In this document: positions 34,516 to 45,179 of the stretch, in pieces
Numbering within the stretch: position 1 is the first letter of the stretch
Layout: each line of letters starts with the position of its first letter
Assembly (NCBI GenBank): GCA_001828855.1
Contig: MHZT01000048.1
Span: 186,001-250,000 of the forward strand
Length of the DNA: 64,000 nt
Origin: Rhodobacterales bacterium RIFCSPHIGHO2_02_FULL_62_130
Lineage (GTDB): Bacteria > Pseudomonadota > Alphaproteobacteria > Rhodobacterales > Rhodobacteraceae
Reading direction: 5' to 3'
Position numbers and translations under genes: made by a program
Notes under the pieces: model-generated
What the model saw: only the letters and a program-made list of their open reading frames with translations
What the model was told of the DNA's origin: nothing
Database searches by the model: none

Positions 34516-35112
34516 CTAGAACCGCTTGCGGGCGCGCAACGCCGCCCCGATGGTGCCATCGTCGAGATAGTCCAACTCGCCGCCAATCGGCACACCTTGC
34601 GCCAGCGACGTGATCTGCACCCCTGTAACCGCCAGCGCATCTGCGATGTAATGCGCCGTGGTTTGGCCGTCGACGGTTGCATTCAGCGCCAGAATCACCT
34701 CTTTGGCGTGGCTTTCGCGCACCCGCGCCACCAGTCGCGGGATGCCCAACTCATCCGGTCCCACTGCGTCCAGCGCTGACAGCGTGCCACCCAGCACATG
34801 ATAACGGCCCTTGAAAACTCCGCCCCGCTCCATCGCCCAGAGGTCAGCCACGTCTTCAACCACACAAATTTCGCCGGTTTCCCGTTCGGGATTCGCACAA
34901 ATCGGACATAGATCCGCCGTGCCGATATTGCCGCACACCGTGCAATCCTTGGCCGAAAGCGCCACCCCCGCCATCGCCTGCGCCAAAGGTGCCATCAACT
35001 GTCCGCGCTTTTTCAGCAGCGCCAGCACCGCCCGCCGCGCTGATCGTGGCCCAAGCCCCGGCAGCCGCGCCATCAGTTCGATCAGCGTTTCGATGTCGCG
35101 GGTGTCGGTCAT
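34516..35112 (-). CDS. recR: recombination mediator protein RecR
   Basis: A 198-residue RecR that works with RecO to load RecA on gapped DNA. It has an N-terminal helix-hairpin-helix ([17 protein letters not shown]), the zinc finger [16 protein letters not shown], a Toprim domain ([15 protein letters not shown]) and the C-terminal [24 protein letters not shown]. The order dnaX-ebfC-recR is a classic bacterial operon; only 7 bases separate it from ebfC. Confidence 0.97.
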   Translation of the reverse strand: MTDTRDIETLIELMARLPGLGPRSARRAVLALLKKRGQLMAPLAQAMAGVALSAKDCTVCGNIGTADLCPICANPERETGEICVVEDVADLWAMERGGVFKGRYHVLGGTLSALDAVGPDELGIPRLVARVRESHAKEVILALNATVDGQTTAHYIADALAVTGVQITSLAQGVPIGGELDYLDDGTIGAALRARKRF

Positions 35113-35119
35113 TGCGCCC

Positions 35120-35464
35120 TCAGAACGGCAGTTTCATATCCGCAGGCAGCCCCAGCGCCTGCGTCAGCCGCGACAATTCCTGCGTGCTGCGCTGTGCCGC
35201 CTTGGCCTGCGCGTCCTTGACGGCAGCCAGAATCAGATCCTCCAGCACTTCTTTTTCCGATGGCACAAGGATCGAAGCGTCGATCTCAAGCCCCGTCACC
35301 TCGCCTTTGGCAGTGCAGCGCGCCTTGACCAGACCGGCACCGGATTCGCCGATCACGACCGTCCGCGCCAGATCTTCCTGCAGCTCGGCCATCTTGCCTT
35401 GCATCTCTTGCGCGGCCTTCATCATCTTGGCCATATCGCCAAGACCGCCCAAACCTTTCAGCAT
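35120..35464 (-). CDS. ebfC: YbaB/EbfC family nucleoid-associated protein
   Basis: A 114-residue small DNA-binding dimer. The start [32 protein letters not shown] and the core [21 protein letters not shown] are typical. Its TAAGGAG ribosome site overlaps the dnaX stop codon, so expression follows dnaX translation. It is the middle gene of the dnaX-ebfC-recR operon. Confidence 0.95.
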   Translation of the reverse strand: MLKGLGGLGDMAKMMKAAQEMQGKMAELQEDLARTVVIGESGAGLVKARCTAKGEVTGLEIDASILVPSEKEVLEDLILAAVKDAQAKAAQRSTQELSRLTQALGLPADMKLPF

Positions 35465-35473
35465 ATCAACTCC

Positions 35474-37216
35474 TTAGCTATCCTCGAACGGGTCCCATTC
35501 GTCTTCGACTTCTGGCAACGCCTCAATCGCGGCCTGCGCCACCATCTGTTCGGGCGTGCGGATTTCCGCAATCCTTGCCCCCGGAAACGCCGCCATCACT
35601 GCCATCACCAGCGGGTTTTGCAGAGCCTCGGCCTGCGCCGCTGCGGCATCTTTGTCACGCTCCTCGGCAATCGTGGCCGTGCCGCCGGTGGACACCACCG
35701 ACACGCCCCAACGCGCGCCTGTCCAACCCTGCAGGCGCTGCCCAAGCCGCGAAGCCAGATCGGAGGCTGCCCCCGGTGCCGGTTCAAACTCGATCCGACC
35801 CGGCGCATATTTTGCCAGCCGCACACCGGTTTCTACCTCAAGCAGCAATCGCATGTCGCGCTTTTCGCGGATCAATTCAACAACTTGCTCGAAGGTGGCG
35901 TAAACCGTCAACTGCCCCTCGGCCAGCGCCAAGGCCTGCCCGCCCTGCATGGTCGGCCCCCGCATCGGCGCGGCAGGGGCCATCCGCATCATCGGCGCAT
36001 GCACTGTGCCACCGCCGCCACCCGCAGGCGCGCCGCCCATCACGGGCGCAGGCTGCGATTGCAGGCGTTTGATCAGCGCCTCGGGGTCGGGCAAATCAGC
36101 CACATGGGTCAGACGGATCAGTGCCATTTCTGCCGCCATCATCGCGTTCGGGGCCAGCGGCACCTCTTCCAGCGCCTTGAGCAACATTTGCCACATCCGC
36201 GACAGCACCCGCATTGGCAAGCGGGTCGCCATATCAAGCCCCCGCGCGCGTTCATCGGGCGGAGTCGTCGGATCATCCGCCGCCTCGGGTGTGATTTTTA
36301 TCACAGAAATCCAGTGCGTAATCTCGGCCAGATCGCGCAGCACCGCCATTGGATCTGCCCCGTCGGCATATTGCCCCGACAGTTCCGACAGCGCCCCCGC
36401 CGCATCGCCCTTCATCACCAGATCGAATAGGTCCAGTACGCGGCCACGGTCGGCCAGTCCCAGCATCGCCCGCACCTGCGCTGCCGACGTTTCCCCTGCG
36501 CCATGGGCAATCGCCTGATCCATCAGGCTCATGGCGTCACGGACCGAGCCTTCGGCTGCCCGCGTGATCAGCGCCATCGCATCCGGCGCAAGGCTTGCCC
36601 CCTCCAACGCCGCGATGCGGGTCAGATGCGCCATCATCACCTCAGGTTCAATCCGCTTCAGGTCAAACCGCTGGCAGCGCGACAGTACCGTCACCGGAAC
36701 CTTGCGGATTTCGGTGGTGGCGAAAATGAATTTCACATGGGCCGGAGGTTCTTCCAGCGTCTTGAGCAGCGCGTTGAACGCCGCGTTCGACAGCATGTGA
36801 ACTTCGTCGATGATATAGATCTTATAGCGGGCCGAGGCCGCGCGATAGTGAACAGAATCAATAACTTCACGTATATCGCCCACGCCTGTCCGGCTGGCCG
36901 CGTCCATTTCCATCACGTCAACATGGCGGCCCTCGGCAATGGCGCGGCAAGGGTCACACAATCCGCAAGGCTCGGTCGTAGGGCCACCCTTGCCATCTGG
37001 CCCGATGCAGTTCAGCCCCTTGGCGATGATCCGCGCAGTGGTGGTTTTGCCCACCCCCCGCACGCCGGTCATTACAAAGGCATGCGCGATCCGGTCCGCC
37101 GCGAAGGCGTTTTTAAGGGTGCGAACCATCGCCTCTTGCCCGATCAGATCGGCAAAAGTCGCGGGTCGGTATTTGCGGGCAAGGACTTGATAGCCTTGCT
37201 CGGGCGCGTCAGACAT
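35474..37216 (-). CDS. dnaX: DNA polymerase III subunit gamma/tau
   Basis: A 581-residue clamp-loader ATPase. The AAA+ part (1-240) has YQVLARKYRP, GVRGVGKTTTARI, the four-Cys zinc loop around CGLCDPC, IIDEVHMLS and TTEIRKVPVTVLSRCQRFDL. Domain III follows, then a Gly/Pro-rich linker near GGAPAGGGGG and a C-terminal tau-like region ending DEWDPFEDS. I chose ATG 37216 over 37219 for ribosome-site spacing to GCGAGG. I see no clear programmed frameshift site. Confidence 0.95.
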   Translation of the reverse strand: MSDAPEQGYQVLARKYRPATFADLIGQEAMVRTLKNAFAADRIAHAFVMTGVRGVGKTTTARIIAKGLNCIGPDGKGGPTTEPCGLCDPCRAIAEGRHVDVMEMDAASRTGVGDIREVIDSVHYRAASARYKIYIIDEVHMLSNAAFNALLKTLEEPPAHVKFIFATTEIRKVPVTVLSRCQRFDLKRIEPEVMMAHLTRIAALEGASLAPDAMALITRAAEGSVRDAMSLMDQAIAHGAGETSAAQVRAMLGLADRGRVLDLFDLVMKGDAAGALSELSGQYADGADPMAVLRDLAEITHWISVIKITPEAADDPTTPPDERARGLDMATRLPMRVLSRMWQMLLKALEEVPLAPNAMMAAEMALIRLTHVADLPDPEALIKRLQSQPAPVMGGAPAGGGGGTVHAPMMRMAPAAPMRGPTMQGGQALALAEGQLTVYATFEQVVELIREKRDMRLLLEVETGVRLAKYAPGRIEFEPAPGAASDLASRLGQRLQGWTGARWGVSVVSTGGTATIAEERDKDAAAAQAEALQNPLVMAVMAAFPGARIAEIRTPEQMVAQAAIEALPEVEDEWDPFEDS

Positions 37217-37344
37217 CATGCCTCGCAGGATTCGGTTCAAGGGGCAGACTAAGCCGCCCCGCGTGCCGCGTAAACCGAAAGGGGCAGCGGGGGCTTGATC
37301 CCCGCGCCAATCCGTCCCAAACCTGTGTCAAAAAAGGAAAAGCC

Positions 37345-37866
37345 ATGGCACGCATTGCCGTTCTGACCGTCTCTGACCGCGCCTCTCGTGGGGAATATGA
37401 AGACCGTGGCGGTCCCGCCTGCGAAGACTGGCTGCGCCGTGTTGTCACCTCTCCGGTCGAAATCCTGCGCCGGATCACGCCGGATGGCCGCGCCGAGGTT
37501 GGCGCTGCGCTGATCGATCTGGCCGACACATGGGCCGCCGATCTGATCCTTGCCACCGGCGGCACCGGCCCTGCGCCGCGCGACCAGACGCCCGAGGCGA
37601 TGGCCGATGTGATCAGCATGGAACTTCCCGGTTTCGGCGAACAGATGCGCGCCGCCAATGGCCGCGTGGTGGCCACCGCCATCCTGTCACGCCAAGGCGC
37701 AGGGGTGCGGGGCCGCACTCTGATCATCACCCTTCCAGGCAGCCCCAACGCCATCGGCACCAGCCTTGAGGCTATCTTCGCCGCCGTTCCCTACTGCCTT
37801 GATCTGATCGGCGCGGGCCGGATCGAAACCGATCCCGCGATCATCAAAGCCCACCGCCCCAAGTAG
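37345..37866 (+). CDS. mog: molybdopterin adenylyltransferase (MogA/MoaB family)
   Basis: A 173-residue MogA-type enzyme that adenylates molybdopterin before molybdenum insertion. The signature LATGGTGPAPRDQTPEAM and the later LPGSPNAIGTSLEAIF are clear. AAAAAGGAAAAG precedes the ATG. No other molybdopterin gene lies next to it; the nearest related gene in the window is the MoeB-like gene at 7 kb. It could also be called MoaB, which shares the fold. Confidence 0.92.
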   Translation: MARIAVLTVSDRASRGEYEDRGGPACEDWLRRVVTSPVEILRRITPDGRAEVGAALIDLADTWAADLILATGGTGPAPRDQTPEAMADVISMELPGFGEQMRAANGRVVATAILSRQGAGVRGRTLIITLPGSPNAIGTSLEAIFAAVPYCLDLIGAGRIETDPAIIKAHRPK

Positions 37867-37884
37867 GTCGGGGTTCACCCCGAC
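37867..37884. terminator. hairpin between convergent mog and DUF4864 genes
   Basis: GTCGGGG (37867-37873), TTCA, CCCCGAC (37878-37884) forms a perfect stem directly after the mog stop and 5 bases from the DUF4864 stop. It resembles part 1 of the three-part elements but lacks the box. Confidence 0.55.
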
Positions 37885-37888
37885 TCCC

Positions 37889-38290
37889 TCACGCCCCCAC
37901 CCCCGCCTCGGGCAAAAGCTGCACAGCATTGATCTGCCAGCCCTCGGCTGTTTCGATCATCTGATAATCCAGCAGATGCGTCCGGCCTTCGGCATCGGTA
38001 ATCATTACCCGCTGCCACAGGTTCCCCGCCACCTCGCGCAGGTCCAGCATCTGCACCGCCGCAGGTCGCGCCACCATCGGATAACCCTGCGCCACCATCG
38101 CACCGAAATTTTCGGCCGACCCGAAAATCCCCTTGATCGTGGGCGAGGCATAGCTGAACGCCGCCGCGACATCATCGGCTATAAAGGCATCCAGTTGCGA
38201 TTGGATCGTGCTTTGGATCGGCGCTTCTTGCGCCTGTGCTGGCACGGCCAAAACCGCCGCCATCAATAGTCCGTAAAGGCCAAGCCGCAT
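37889..38290 (-). CDS. DUF4864 domain-containing secreted protein
   Basis: A 133-residue protein with a Sec signal peptide (MRLGLYGLLMAAVLAVPAQA, cut before QEAP). The rest (IQSQLDAFIADDVAAAFSYASPTIKGIFGSAENF, then LWQRVMITDAEGRTHLLDYQM and GWQINAVQLLP) matches the NTF2-like DUF4864 family of alphaproteobacteria. It should be periplasmic. Its role is unknown. It is encoded alone, convergent with mog. Confidence 0.8.
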   Translation of the reverse strand: MRLGLYGLLMAAVLAVPAQAQEAPIQSTIQSQLDAFIADDVAAAFSYASPTIKGIFGSAENFGAMVAQGYPMVARPAAVQMLDLREVAGNLWQRVMITDAEGRTHLLDYQMIETAEGWQINAVQLLPEAGVGA

Positions 38291-38349
38291 GACTTCCCCC
38301 GTTTTTACGTCCCCATGAAAACGATAGCGCCCAATCGTTAAAGAAAAAG

Positions 38350-38395
38350 CCCCGACGCATCCGCCGGGGCCAAAAATTTTCGTCGAAAATTTTTC
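38350..38395 (-). terminator. paired hairpins between lysK and the DUF4864 gene
   Basis: GCCCCG/CGGGGC (38350-38355, 38366-38371) adjoins AAAAATTTTC/GAAAATTTTT (38373-38382, 38386-38395). The second hairpin is 9 bases past the lysK stop (minus strand) and nearly repeats the one at 31451. They probably terminate lysK. Confidence 0.65.
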
Positions 38396-38403
38396 CTGTT
38401 TCT

Positions 38404-40029
38404 CTACGCCACCAATTCGCCCTTCAAGCCGCGATCCAGCAACGCGATGGATTCCTCCACCCCGTAAAGCGCCACAAACCCGCCAAAGCGCGGCCCGTCG
38501 CTTGCGCCCAGCAGCACCTCGTACAGTGCCTTGAACCAGTCGCGCAGTGGCTCGAACCCGTGATCCTTGCCCACCGCGAAGACCATGGATTGGATGCCAT
38601 CTTCGGAAAGAAGTTCTGCTGCGTTCGCAGGGATGCCTTCTATTTCGCCACTGGTCATTCTAGCCAACTTCTGGAGCCTTGCGCGCAGATCCTCCATAGC
38701 GGCCCGCTCCTGATCGGAAGGCAGCCGGAACACCCGAGTCGGCGCGATCTTGTCGGCGAAATAGCGCACGGCAAAGCCCGCCGCTGCATCCAGATCGGGA
38801 TTGCCTTCGGGCGAGGCTTCGGGGGCATAGCGCTTGATGAATCCCCACAGCCCTTTGGCATCCTGCGCCGCCGACACCGATGCTAGGTTCAGCAGCATCG
38901 AGAATGGCACCACCATTTTCGATGCAGGCGGCTTGCCCTGATGGATATGCCAGACCGGATTGTTCACCTGTGCATCCACGTCCTGCGTCGGATAGGCGCG
39001 CAACTGCTGGTGATATTCGTCCACCGCCCGCGGGATCACATCGAAATGCATCCGCTTGGCGGTTTTCGGCTTTTGATACATGAAATAGGACAGGCTTTCC
39101 GAGGCCGCATAGGTCAGCCATTCGTCAATCGTTAGGCCATTGCCCTTGGATTTGGAAATCTTCTGGCCCTGATCGTCCAAGAACAGCTCATAAGTCATGT
39201 GGTTCGGCTTCTTGCCGCCCAAAACCTCGCAAATCCCGTCATAGATCGGGGTGTTGGTGGAGTGATCCTTGCCATACATCTCGAAATCCACATCCAGCGC
39301 GGCCCAACGCGCGCCGAAATCCGGCTTCCATTGCAGTTTCACATTGCCGCCGGTGACAGGCAGCGTCCACTCGCGGCCATCCTCGTCGTCGAATGTGATG
39401 GTGTGGTTCACCGCATCGACGTTCTTCATCGGCACATACATCACCCGCCCGGTTTCCGGGTGGATCGGCAGGAAACAGCTATAGGTCTGCTGGCGTTCCT
39501 CTCGCAAGGACGCCAGCATGATCTTCATGATCGCGTCATAGCGTTCGGTGGCCAGCCGCAGGGTGTCATCGAAGCGGCCCGACTTGTAGAATTCGGTCGC
39601 GCTGATGAATTCATACTCGAACCCGAACGTGTCCAGAAACCGCCGCAGCATGGCGTTGTTATGCGCACCAAAGCTGTCAAACTCGCCAAACGGATCGGGA
39701 ACCGAGGTCAGCGGGCGCTGCAGGTTTTCGATCAGCATCTCGCGGTTCGGCACGTTTTCCGGCACCTTCCGCATGCCGTCCACGTCATCCGAGAAACAGA
39801 TCAGCCGCGTCGGAATATCCGAAATCGCCTCGAAGGCGCGGCGGATCATCGTCGTGCGCGCCACTTCGCCAAAGGTGCCTATATGCGGCAGACCCGACGG
39901 ACCATAGCCGGTTTCAAACAGCACATAGCCCTTTTCCGGCGCCTTTTTCTCATACCGTTTCAGCAATGCGCGGGCCTCTTCAAAGGGCCAAGCTTTCGAT
40001 TTCATCCCGGCATCGCGCAAAGCAGTCAT
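38404..40029 (-). CDS. lysK: lysyl-tRNA synthetase, class I
   Basis: A 541-residue class I LysRS, the form found in archaea and alphaproteobacteria instead of class II LysS. The HIGH motif reads HIGT in [15 protein letters not shown], and KMSKS reads KISKS in [20 protein letters not shown]. Other segments include [15 protein letters not shown] and [27 protein letters not shown] lies 10 bases before the ATG. It is divergent from the TerB-like gene. Confidence 0.96.
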   Translation of the reverse strand: MTALRDAGMKSKAWPFEEARALLKRYEKKAPEKGYVLFETGYGPSGLPHIGTFGEVARTTMIRRAFEAISDIPTRLICFSDDVDGMRKVPENVPNREMLIENLQRPLTSVPDPFGEFDSFGAHNNAMLRRFLDTFGFEYEFISATEFYKSGRFDDTLRLATERYDAIMKIMLASLREERQQTYSCFLPIHPETGRVMYVPMKNVDAVNHTITFDDEDGREWTLPVTGGNVKLQWKPDFGARWAALDVDFEMYGKDHSTNTPIYDGICEVLGGKKPNHMTYELFLDDQGQKISKSKGNGLTIDEWLTYAASESLSYFMYQKPKTAKRMHFDVIPRAVDEYHQQLRAYPTQDVDAQVNNPVWHIHQGKPPASKMVVPFSMLLNLASVSAAQDAKGLWGFIKRYAPEASPEGNPDLDAAAGFAVRYFADKIAPTRVFRLPSDQERAAMEDLRARLQKLARMTSGEIEGIPANAAELLSEDGIQSMVFAVGKDHGFEPLRDWFKALYEVLLGASDGPRFGGFVALYGVEESIALLDRGLKGELVA

Positions 40030-40137
40030 CGCGGCAGTCTCCTGATCGTGAAAACCCCATGTTTTCCCGAAGCCCTTCCTCTATTGCCGCGAAGGCGCGG
40101 GGTCAATATTCTGCACCGCAACAATAGGAGAGCCACC

Positions 40138-40560
40138 GTGCCGGATACCCCCCCTTCGCTTTCGCCCCAAGACGCGTTGATTGCTGTGATGATTGCGGTT
40201 TCGGCCTCGGACGAACAGATGCGGACAGCCGAGCTGGTGGCGATTCAGCGCATGGTCAACCATATGCCGATCTTCGGCACCTATGATCTCGACCGTATCC
40301 GCACCATCGCGCAGACCGTGTTCGATCTGTTCGAGGTCGAGGACGGTCTGGACGCCCTGTTCGGCCTGATCCGCGATGCGCTGCCCGAACGGCTGCACGA
40401 AACCGCCTATGCGCTGGCCTGCGATGTGGTTTCCGCCGATGGCAATCTGCGCGAGGTGGAATTGCGGATGCTGGAAGAGGTGCGCGAAGAGCTGAATCTT
40501 GATCGTTTGCACGCCGCCGCTATCGAATGGGGCGCGCGGGTGCGGCATATGAAGCCTTAA
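40138..40560 (+). CDS. TerB-like (tellurite-resistance TerB fold) protein
   Basis: A 140-residue all-helical protein: SPQDALIAVMIAVSASDEQMRTAELVAIQRMVNHMP, then ETAYALACDVVSADGNLREVELRMLEEVREEL, the acidic metal-binding pattern of TerB-like domains. The start is GTG at 40138 with AATAGGAG upstream; the long open frame that extends left to 39199 is antisense to lysK. Function is not established for this single-domain type. It overlaps the convergent dacB end by 4 bases. Confidence 0.8.
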   Translation: MPDTPPSLSPQDALIAVMIAVSASDEQMRTAELVAIQRMVNHMPIFGTYDLDRIRTIAQTVFDLFEVEDGLDALFGLIRDALPERLHETAYALACDVVSADGNLREVELRMLEEVREELNLDRLHAAAIEWGARVRHMKP

Positions 40561-42041
40561 AGATAGGCGTCGGCCCAGCGGGCAATCAACTGCCCCTGCA
40601 AGCGGCGCGACCGCCTGACCCAGCTTTTGACGCCTTTGGGCGTTTCCCGCTCGGCAATCGGAATCGCGTCGCGTCGTGGCAGGTCGCCTGTGAAAATCGC
40701 AAAAGCCAGCTCTCGTCCTTCCGGCGCACCGATATAGCCCGACAGGCAGGACACGAAATTCAGCGTGCCGCTCTTGGCTCGCACCCGCACCCTGCTGTCC
40801 TTGCGCTCGTTGCCCTCCGCGTCCACCAGCCCGTGATCGCGCATCAGCCCGCCCAGCAGCTTGCCGGTCTGCGTGGCCTTTGCGCCGATCATCACCCGCA
40901 TCATATCCGCCGCCGTGATCCGCGAGTTCGGCCCCAGCCCCGAATGATCGCCCAAGCGCCCCGCAATACCGAACCGTCTGCGCGCCCAATCCGTCATCGC
41001 TGCCGCTGACCCCTCCAACGTCCCCGCGCCGGATGCCGCCAGACCTACCGCCTCGGCTGTCAGGTTGGTCGAGAATTTCAGCATACTCCGCAACAGATCC
41101 GTCAGCACCGCACTGTCATGCGCCACCATCTGCACTGCCCCTTCCGGCAGAACCGTCACCACTTCGGCCTCTTTCAGCACAATCCCCTGCGCGCGGCACA
41201 GGGTCGCAAACACCTCGGCCACATAGATCGCCGGATGCCGCACCGGCAACCAGCGGCTGCCATCCTGCCCCAAGGCACTTTGCGCCACCGTCCAGCGGTC
41301 TTCCTTCTCGCCCCGCTCATAGGTGAAAACCGGCACCTCGCGCTTGGCAAGCCGTGCAGACGCCATATGCACCGGCGGCACGAACCGCTCGCCCCGCGCG
41401 TCCATGCCCAAGGCCCAATCGCCATTGGCCCGCTTCCACTCGAAATAGACCCGGTTGAAATTCAGCATCAGCCCCGAAATCGCGGGGTTGTAGCCGACAT
41501 GATCCGGCTGATCCGCCGAAATCCGCTCACGCTCGGGGATCGCGGCACCATAGGCCAGAAACCGCCCCGTCACCTCGCGCAAGCCCGTTGCCGCCAAAGC
41601 CGCCACCAGATCGCCCAGACTGTCAGTGTCCAGCGTCGGATCGCCACCCCCCGCAAGGATCAGATCGCCCTCCAGACGCCCATCCACCACCGCCCCCACC
41701 CGCATCACCCGCGTGGTGAACCGATGCACCGGACCCAGCTTTTCCAGCGCATATAACGAGGTCACAGCCTTGCACACCGAGGCCGGAGCCATCGGCTGAT
41801 CTGCCCCGCCAGACTCCAACATCACGCCCGTCGCCGCATCGGCCACGCAGAACCCGACCGCCCCGCCCAGCTTGGCCGCCTCGATCAGCCGTGCAACTTC
41901 CGAATCCGCGCCGCGATCCAACCCCCCGCGCGTGACAGGGCGCGGCGAGGTCGCAGGCGCATCCGCCCAGACGGGCAGGGCGACCCCTGCCAGCATTGCC
42001 CCCAACACAAACCGCCGACCAACCACCTGACCCAAGACCAA
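40557..42041 (-). CDS. dacB: D-alanyl-D-alanine carboxypeptidase/endopeptidase (PBP4 family)
   Basis: A 494-residue periplasmic serine peptidase of peptidoglycan (S13). Catalytic SxxK is S88-V-C-K91, SxN is STN in KFSTNLTAEA, and KTG reads KSG in VRAKSGTLNFVSCLSGY. The N-terminus GRRFVLGAMLAGVALPVWADA is a signal peptide, perhaps Tat-like. No ATG fits: the frame opens with TTG at 42041, and GTG at 42026 is an alternative. A three-part repeat element lies just upstream. Confidence 0.9.
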   Translation of the reverse strand: MVLGQVVGRRFVLGAMLAGVALPVWADAPATSPRPVTRGGLDRGADSEVARLIEAAKLGGAVGFCVADAATGVMLESGGADQPMAPASVCKAVTSLYALEKLGPVHRFTTRVMRVGAVVDGRLEGDLILAGGGDPTLDTDSLGDLVAALAATGLREVTGRFLAYGAAIPERERISADQPDHVGYNPAISGLMLNFNRVYFEWKRANGDWALGMDARGERFVPPVHMASARLAKREVPVFTYERGEKEDRWTVAQSALGQDGSRWLPVRHPAIYVAEVFATLCRAQGIVLKEAEVVTVLPEGAVQMVAHDSAVLTDLLRSMLKFSTNLTAEAVGLAASGAGTLEGSAAAMTDWARRRFGIAGRLGDHSGLGPNSRITAADMMRVMIGAKATQTGKLLGGLMRDHGLVDAEGNERKDSRVRVRAKSGTLNFVSCLSGYIGAPEGRELAFAIFTGDLPRRDAIPIAERETPKGVKSWVRRSRRLQGQLIARWADAYL

Positions 42042-42049
42042 CCCCGTTC

Positions 42050-42118
42050 ACATCCTCTTCGCACAAATATCCACGGGGGAGGCCGCGATGCAATCGCGGA
42101 CGGGGGCGGTAAGCCCCC
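42050..42118 (-). repeat. three-part intergenic element, copy E
   Basis: Read on the minus strand: GGGGGC/GCCCCC hairpin (42102-42118), a palindrome with arms CCGCGAT (42083-42089, 42093-42099), then the box CCCCGTGGATATTTG, TGCGAAGAGGATG (down to 42050). The hairpin reaches the nadD stop codon, so the element begins exactly at a gene end in the same orientation. Confidence 0.83.
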
Positions 42119-42714
42119 TACTTGCGCCATTCCCCCCGCGCACGGATCGCCGAGGATGAGGCCCCATGCATCGGCAGGTTTACAAAACACCATGCCGGAG
42201 CCGATCGCGCCCCCAAACCTTCGCCCCTCGCCACCCGATGCACGCGAAACGATTGCGCCGCCACCGACAACCGCGCCGTCACCCCCGCGCCGGGTCGCGC
42301 CAGTACCCCTACCGGAACTGCGCGCAGAATATCGCGCCAATGGCCCCAGCGGTGGAACTGCACCAGATTGTCCGCCCCCATCAGCCAGACAAAGCGCACC
42401 CCCGGATAGATCGCCTGCAACCGCCGCAGCGTGTCATAGGTCGCCCGCGTGCCAAGCCGCGCTTCAAGGTCCGTCACATCCACGCGCGGATCGTCCATCA
42501 CGGCCTGCGCCCGTGCCAGCCGGTCGGCCATCGGTGCAGGCTGACGTGCCTTCAGCGGATTGCCGGGGCTGACCAGCCACCACACCCGATCAAGGCCCAT
42601 CCGCTTGATCGCCTCGCGGGTGATATGCGCGTGGCCCTCATGCGCGGGGTCAAAAGACCCGCCCAGCAGGCCAATCACCATGCCCCGCGTTGCAATTGGG
42701 AAACCAGCCCGCAT
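42118..42714 (-). CDS. nadD: nicotinate-nucleotide adenylyltransferase
   Basis: A 198-residue NadD that makes deamido-NAD from nicotinate mononucleotide. [17 protein letters not shown] carries the HxGH nucleotidyltransferase motif, [10 protein letters not shown] and [15 protein letters not shown] bind substrate, and [13 protein letters not shown] carries the ISSTxIR-like motif. The ATG at 42714 has GGAGGCGG upstream; ATG at 42681 (MVIGLL) is an alternative. dacB follows on the same strand. Confidence 0.94.
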   Translation of the reverse strand: MRAGFPIATRGMVIGLLGGSFDPAHEGHAHITREAIKRMGLDRVWWLVSPGNPLKARQPAPMADRLARAQAVMDDPRVDVTDLEARLGTRATYDTLRRLQAIYPGVRFVWLMGADNLVQFHRWGHWRDILRAVPVGVLARPGAGVTARLSVAAQSFRVHRVARGEGLGARSAPAWCFVNLPMHGASSSAIRARGEWRK

Positions 42715-42808
42715 TCCGCCTCCAAAACCGGACGCAACCTGACCCGCCCTCGTTGCCCTTGTCCACAACAATCGCTACATAGCCCCCAACAACGCATGGA
42801 GCGATCAG

Positions 42809-44464
<1,656 letters not shown>

Positions 44465-44474
44465 TCAAAAAGAA

Positions 44475-44496
44475 GGGTGCGTGGAATCACGCACCC
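44475..44496 (+). terminator. GGGTGCGTG hairpin after ettA
   Basis: GGGTGCGTG (44475-44483), GAAT, CACGCACCC (44488-44496) is 10 bases past the ettA stop. It belongs to the same palindrome family as those at 21692, 60341 and 60484. The rest of the gap to 44678 contains an AT-rich T-run near 44582-44600 and nothing else I recognise. Confidence 0.65.
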
Positions 44497-44678
44497 TACA
44501 CCGGACGATCTGTGGCAAACGAGGCGACAGGCCCCGCCGGGGGGCTGGCAGCCTTTGCAGCGCCTGTCCTAGCTCGGGACCTTTTTTGTTCTTTTTATTA
44601 CAATGTGTTAGCTGTGCCGCGTTAAGGGATTCTTAAGGTTTGGCGAGATTCTGCCCTTGCCCACCCCCCCTAAAAACC

Positions 44679-45092
44679 CTACCGCGCCACTGTCACCGAG
44701 CAATGCGCCCGCGCCGACACATCTGCCGCGACCGACCCCAGCATCAACCGCGATATGCCTTTCTTGTCGCCGGTCCCCATCACGATATGATCGATCCCGT
44801 GGGTCTCGGCAAAGCCGACGATCCCCGACGCCGCTTCGCGGTCGATCACGATGGCGGTATGGGCGGCCTTTACCCCGTGATCCGCGGCAAGCTTGGTGGC
44901 GACATCCAGAATCTGCTGCGCCTCGGCGTCCGGCCAGTGATGGATCAAAGGCCCGCGCCCACCCCCGTGGGCGACATTGACGACGCAGATATAAAGCTCT
45001 GCCCCGAATTTGGCGGCCAATTCGGCGGCGGTGATCACGGCTTGGGCGGAATGGGCGGCCCCATCGGTGGGGCATAGAACCTTGCTGGTCAT
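44679..45092 (-). CDS. universal stress protein (UspA family)
   Basis: A 137-residue single-domain Usp. KVLCPTDGAAHSAQAVITAAELA opens the fold, and the ATP-binding pattern IVMGTGDKKGISRLMLGSVAADV (G-x2-G-x9-G(S/T)-like) closes it. GAGGAGAA precedes the ATG. A well-formed FNR box 71-84 bases upstream, spaced as for a class II activator promoter, suggests induction under low oxygen by the neighbouring FnrL. Confidence 0.92.
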   Translation of the reverse strand: MTSKVLCPTDGAAHSAQAVITAAELAAKFGAELYICVVNVAHGGGRGPLIHHWPDAEAQQILDVATKLAADHGVKAAHTAIVIDREAASGIVGFAETHGIDHIVMGTGDKKGISRLMLGSVAADVSARAHCSVTVAR

Positions 45093-45162
45093 GGCATTCT
45101 CCTCGGCATGGCCGGAGCCTGTCCGGCGACCGCAAGACTATTGCGCCCCGACACCGCCCGCC

Positions 45163-45176
45163 TTGACCTGCATCAA
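45163..45176 (-). promoter_or_regulatory. FNR box and promoter of the usp gene
   Basis: TTGACCTGCATCAA matches the FNR/FnrL site TTGAT-N4-ATCAA with one change. If the centre is at -41.5, transcription starts near 45128, and TAGTCT (minus strand, 45140-45135) falls exactly at -12 to -7. That gives a 36-base leader to the usp ATG. Confidence 0.7.
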
Positions 45177-45179
45177 GCC

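Noticed and set aside
44497-44678. Promoter or small RNA in the AT-rich stretch after ettA
   Set aside because: There are T-runs and an isolated TACAAT, but no -35 element at a proper distance and no stable hairpin beyond the one already listed.
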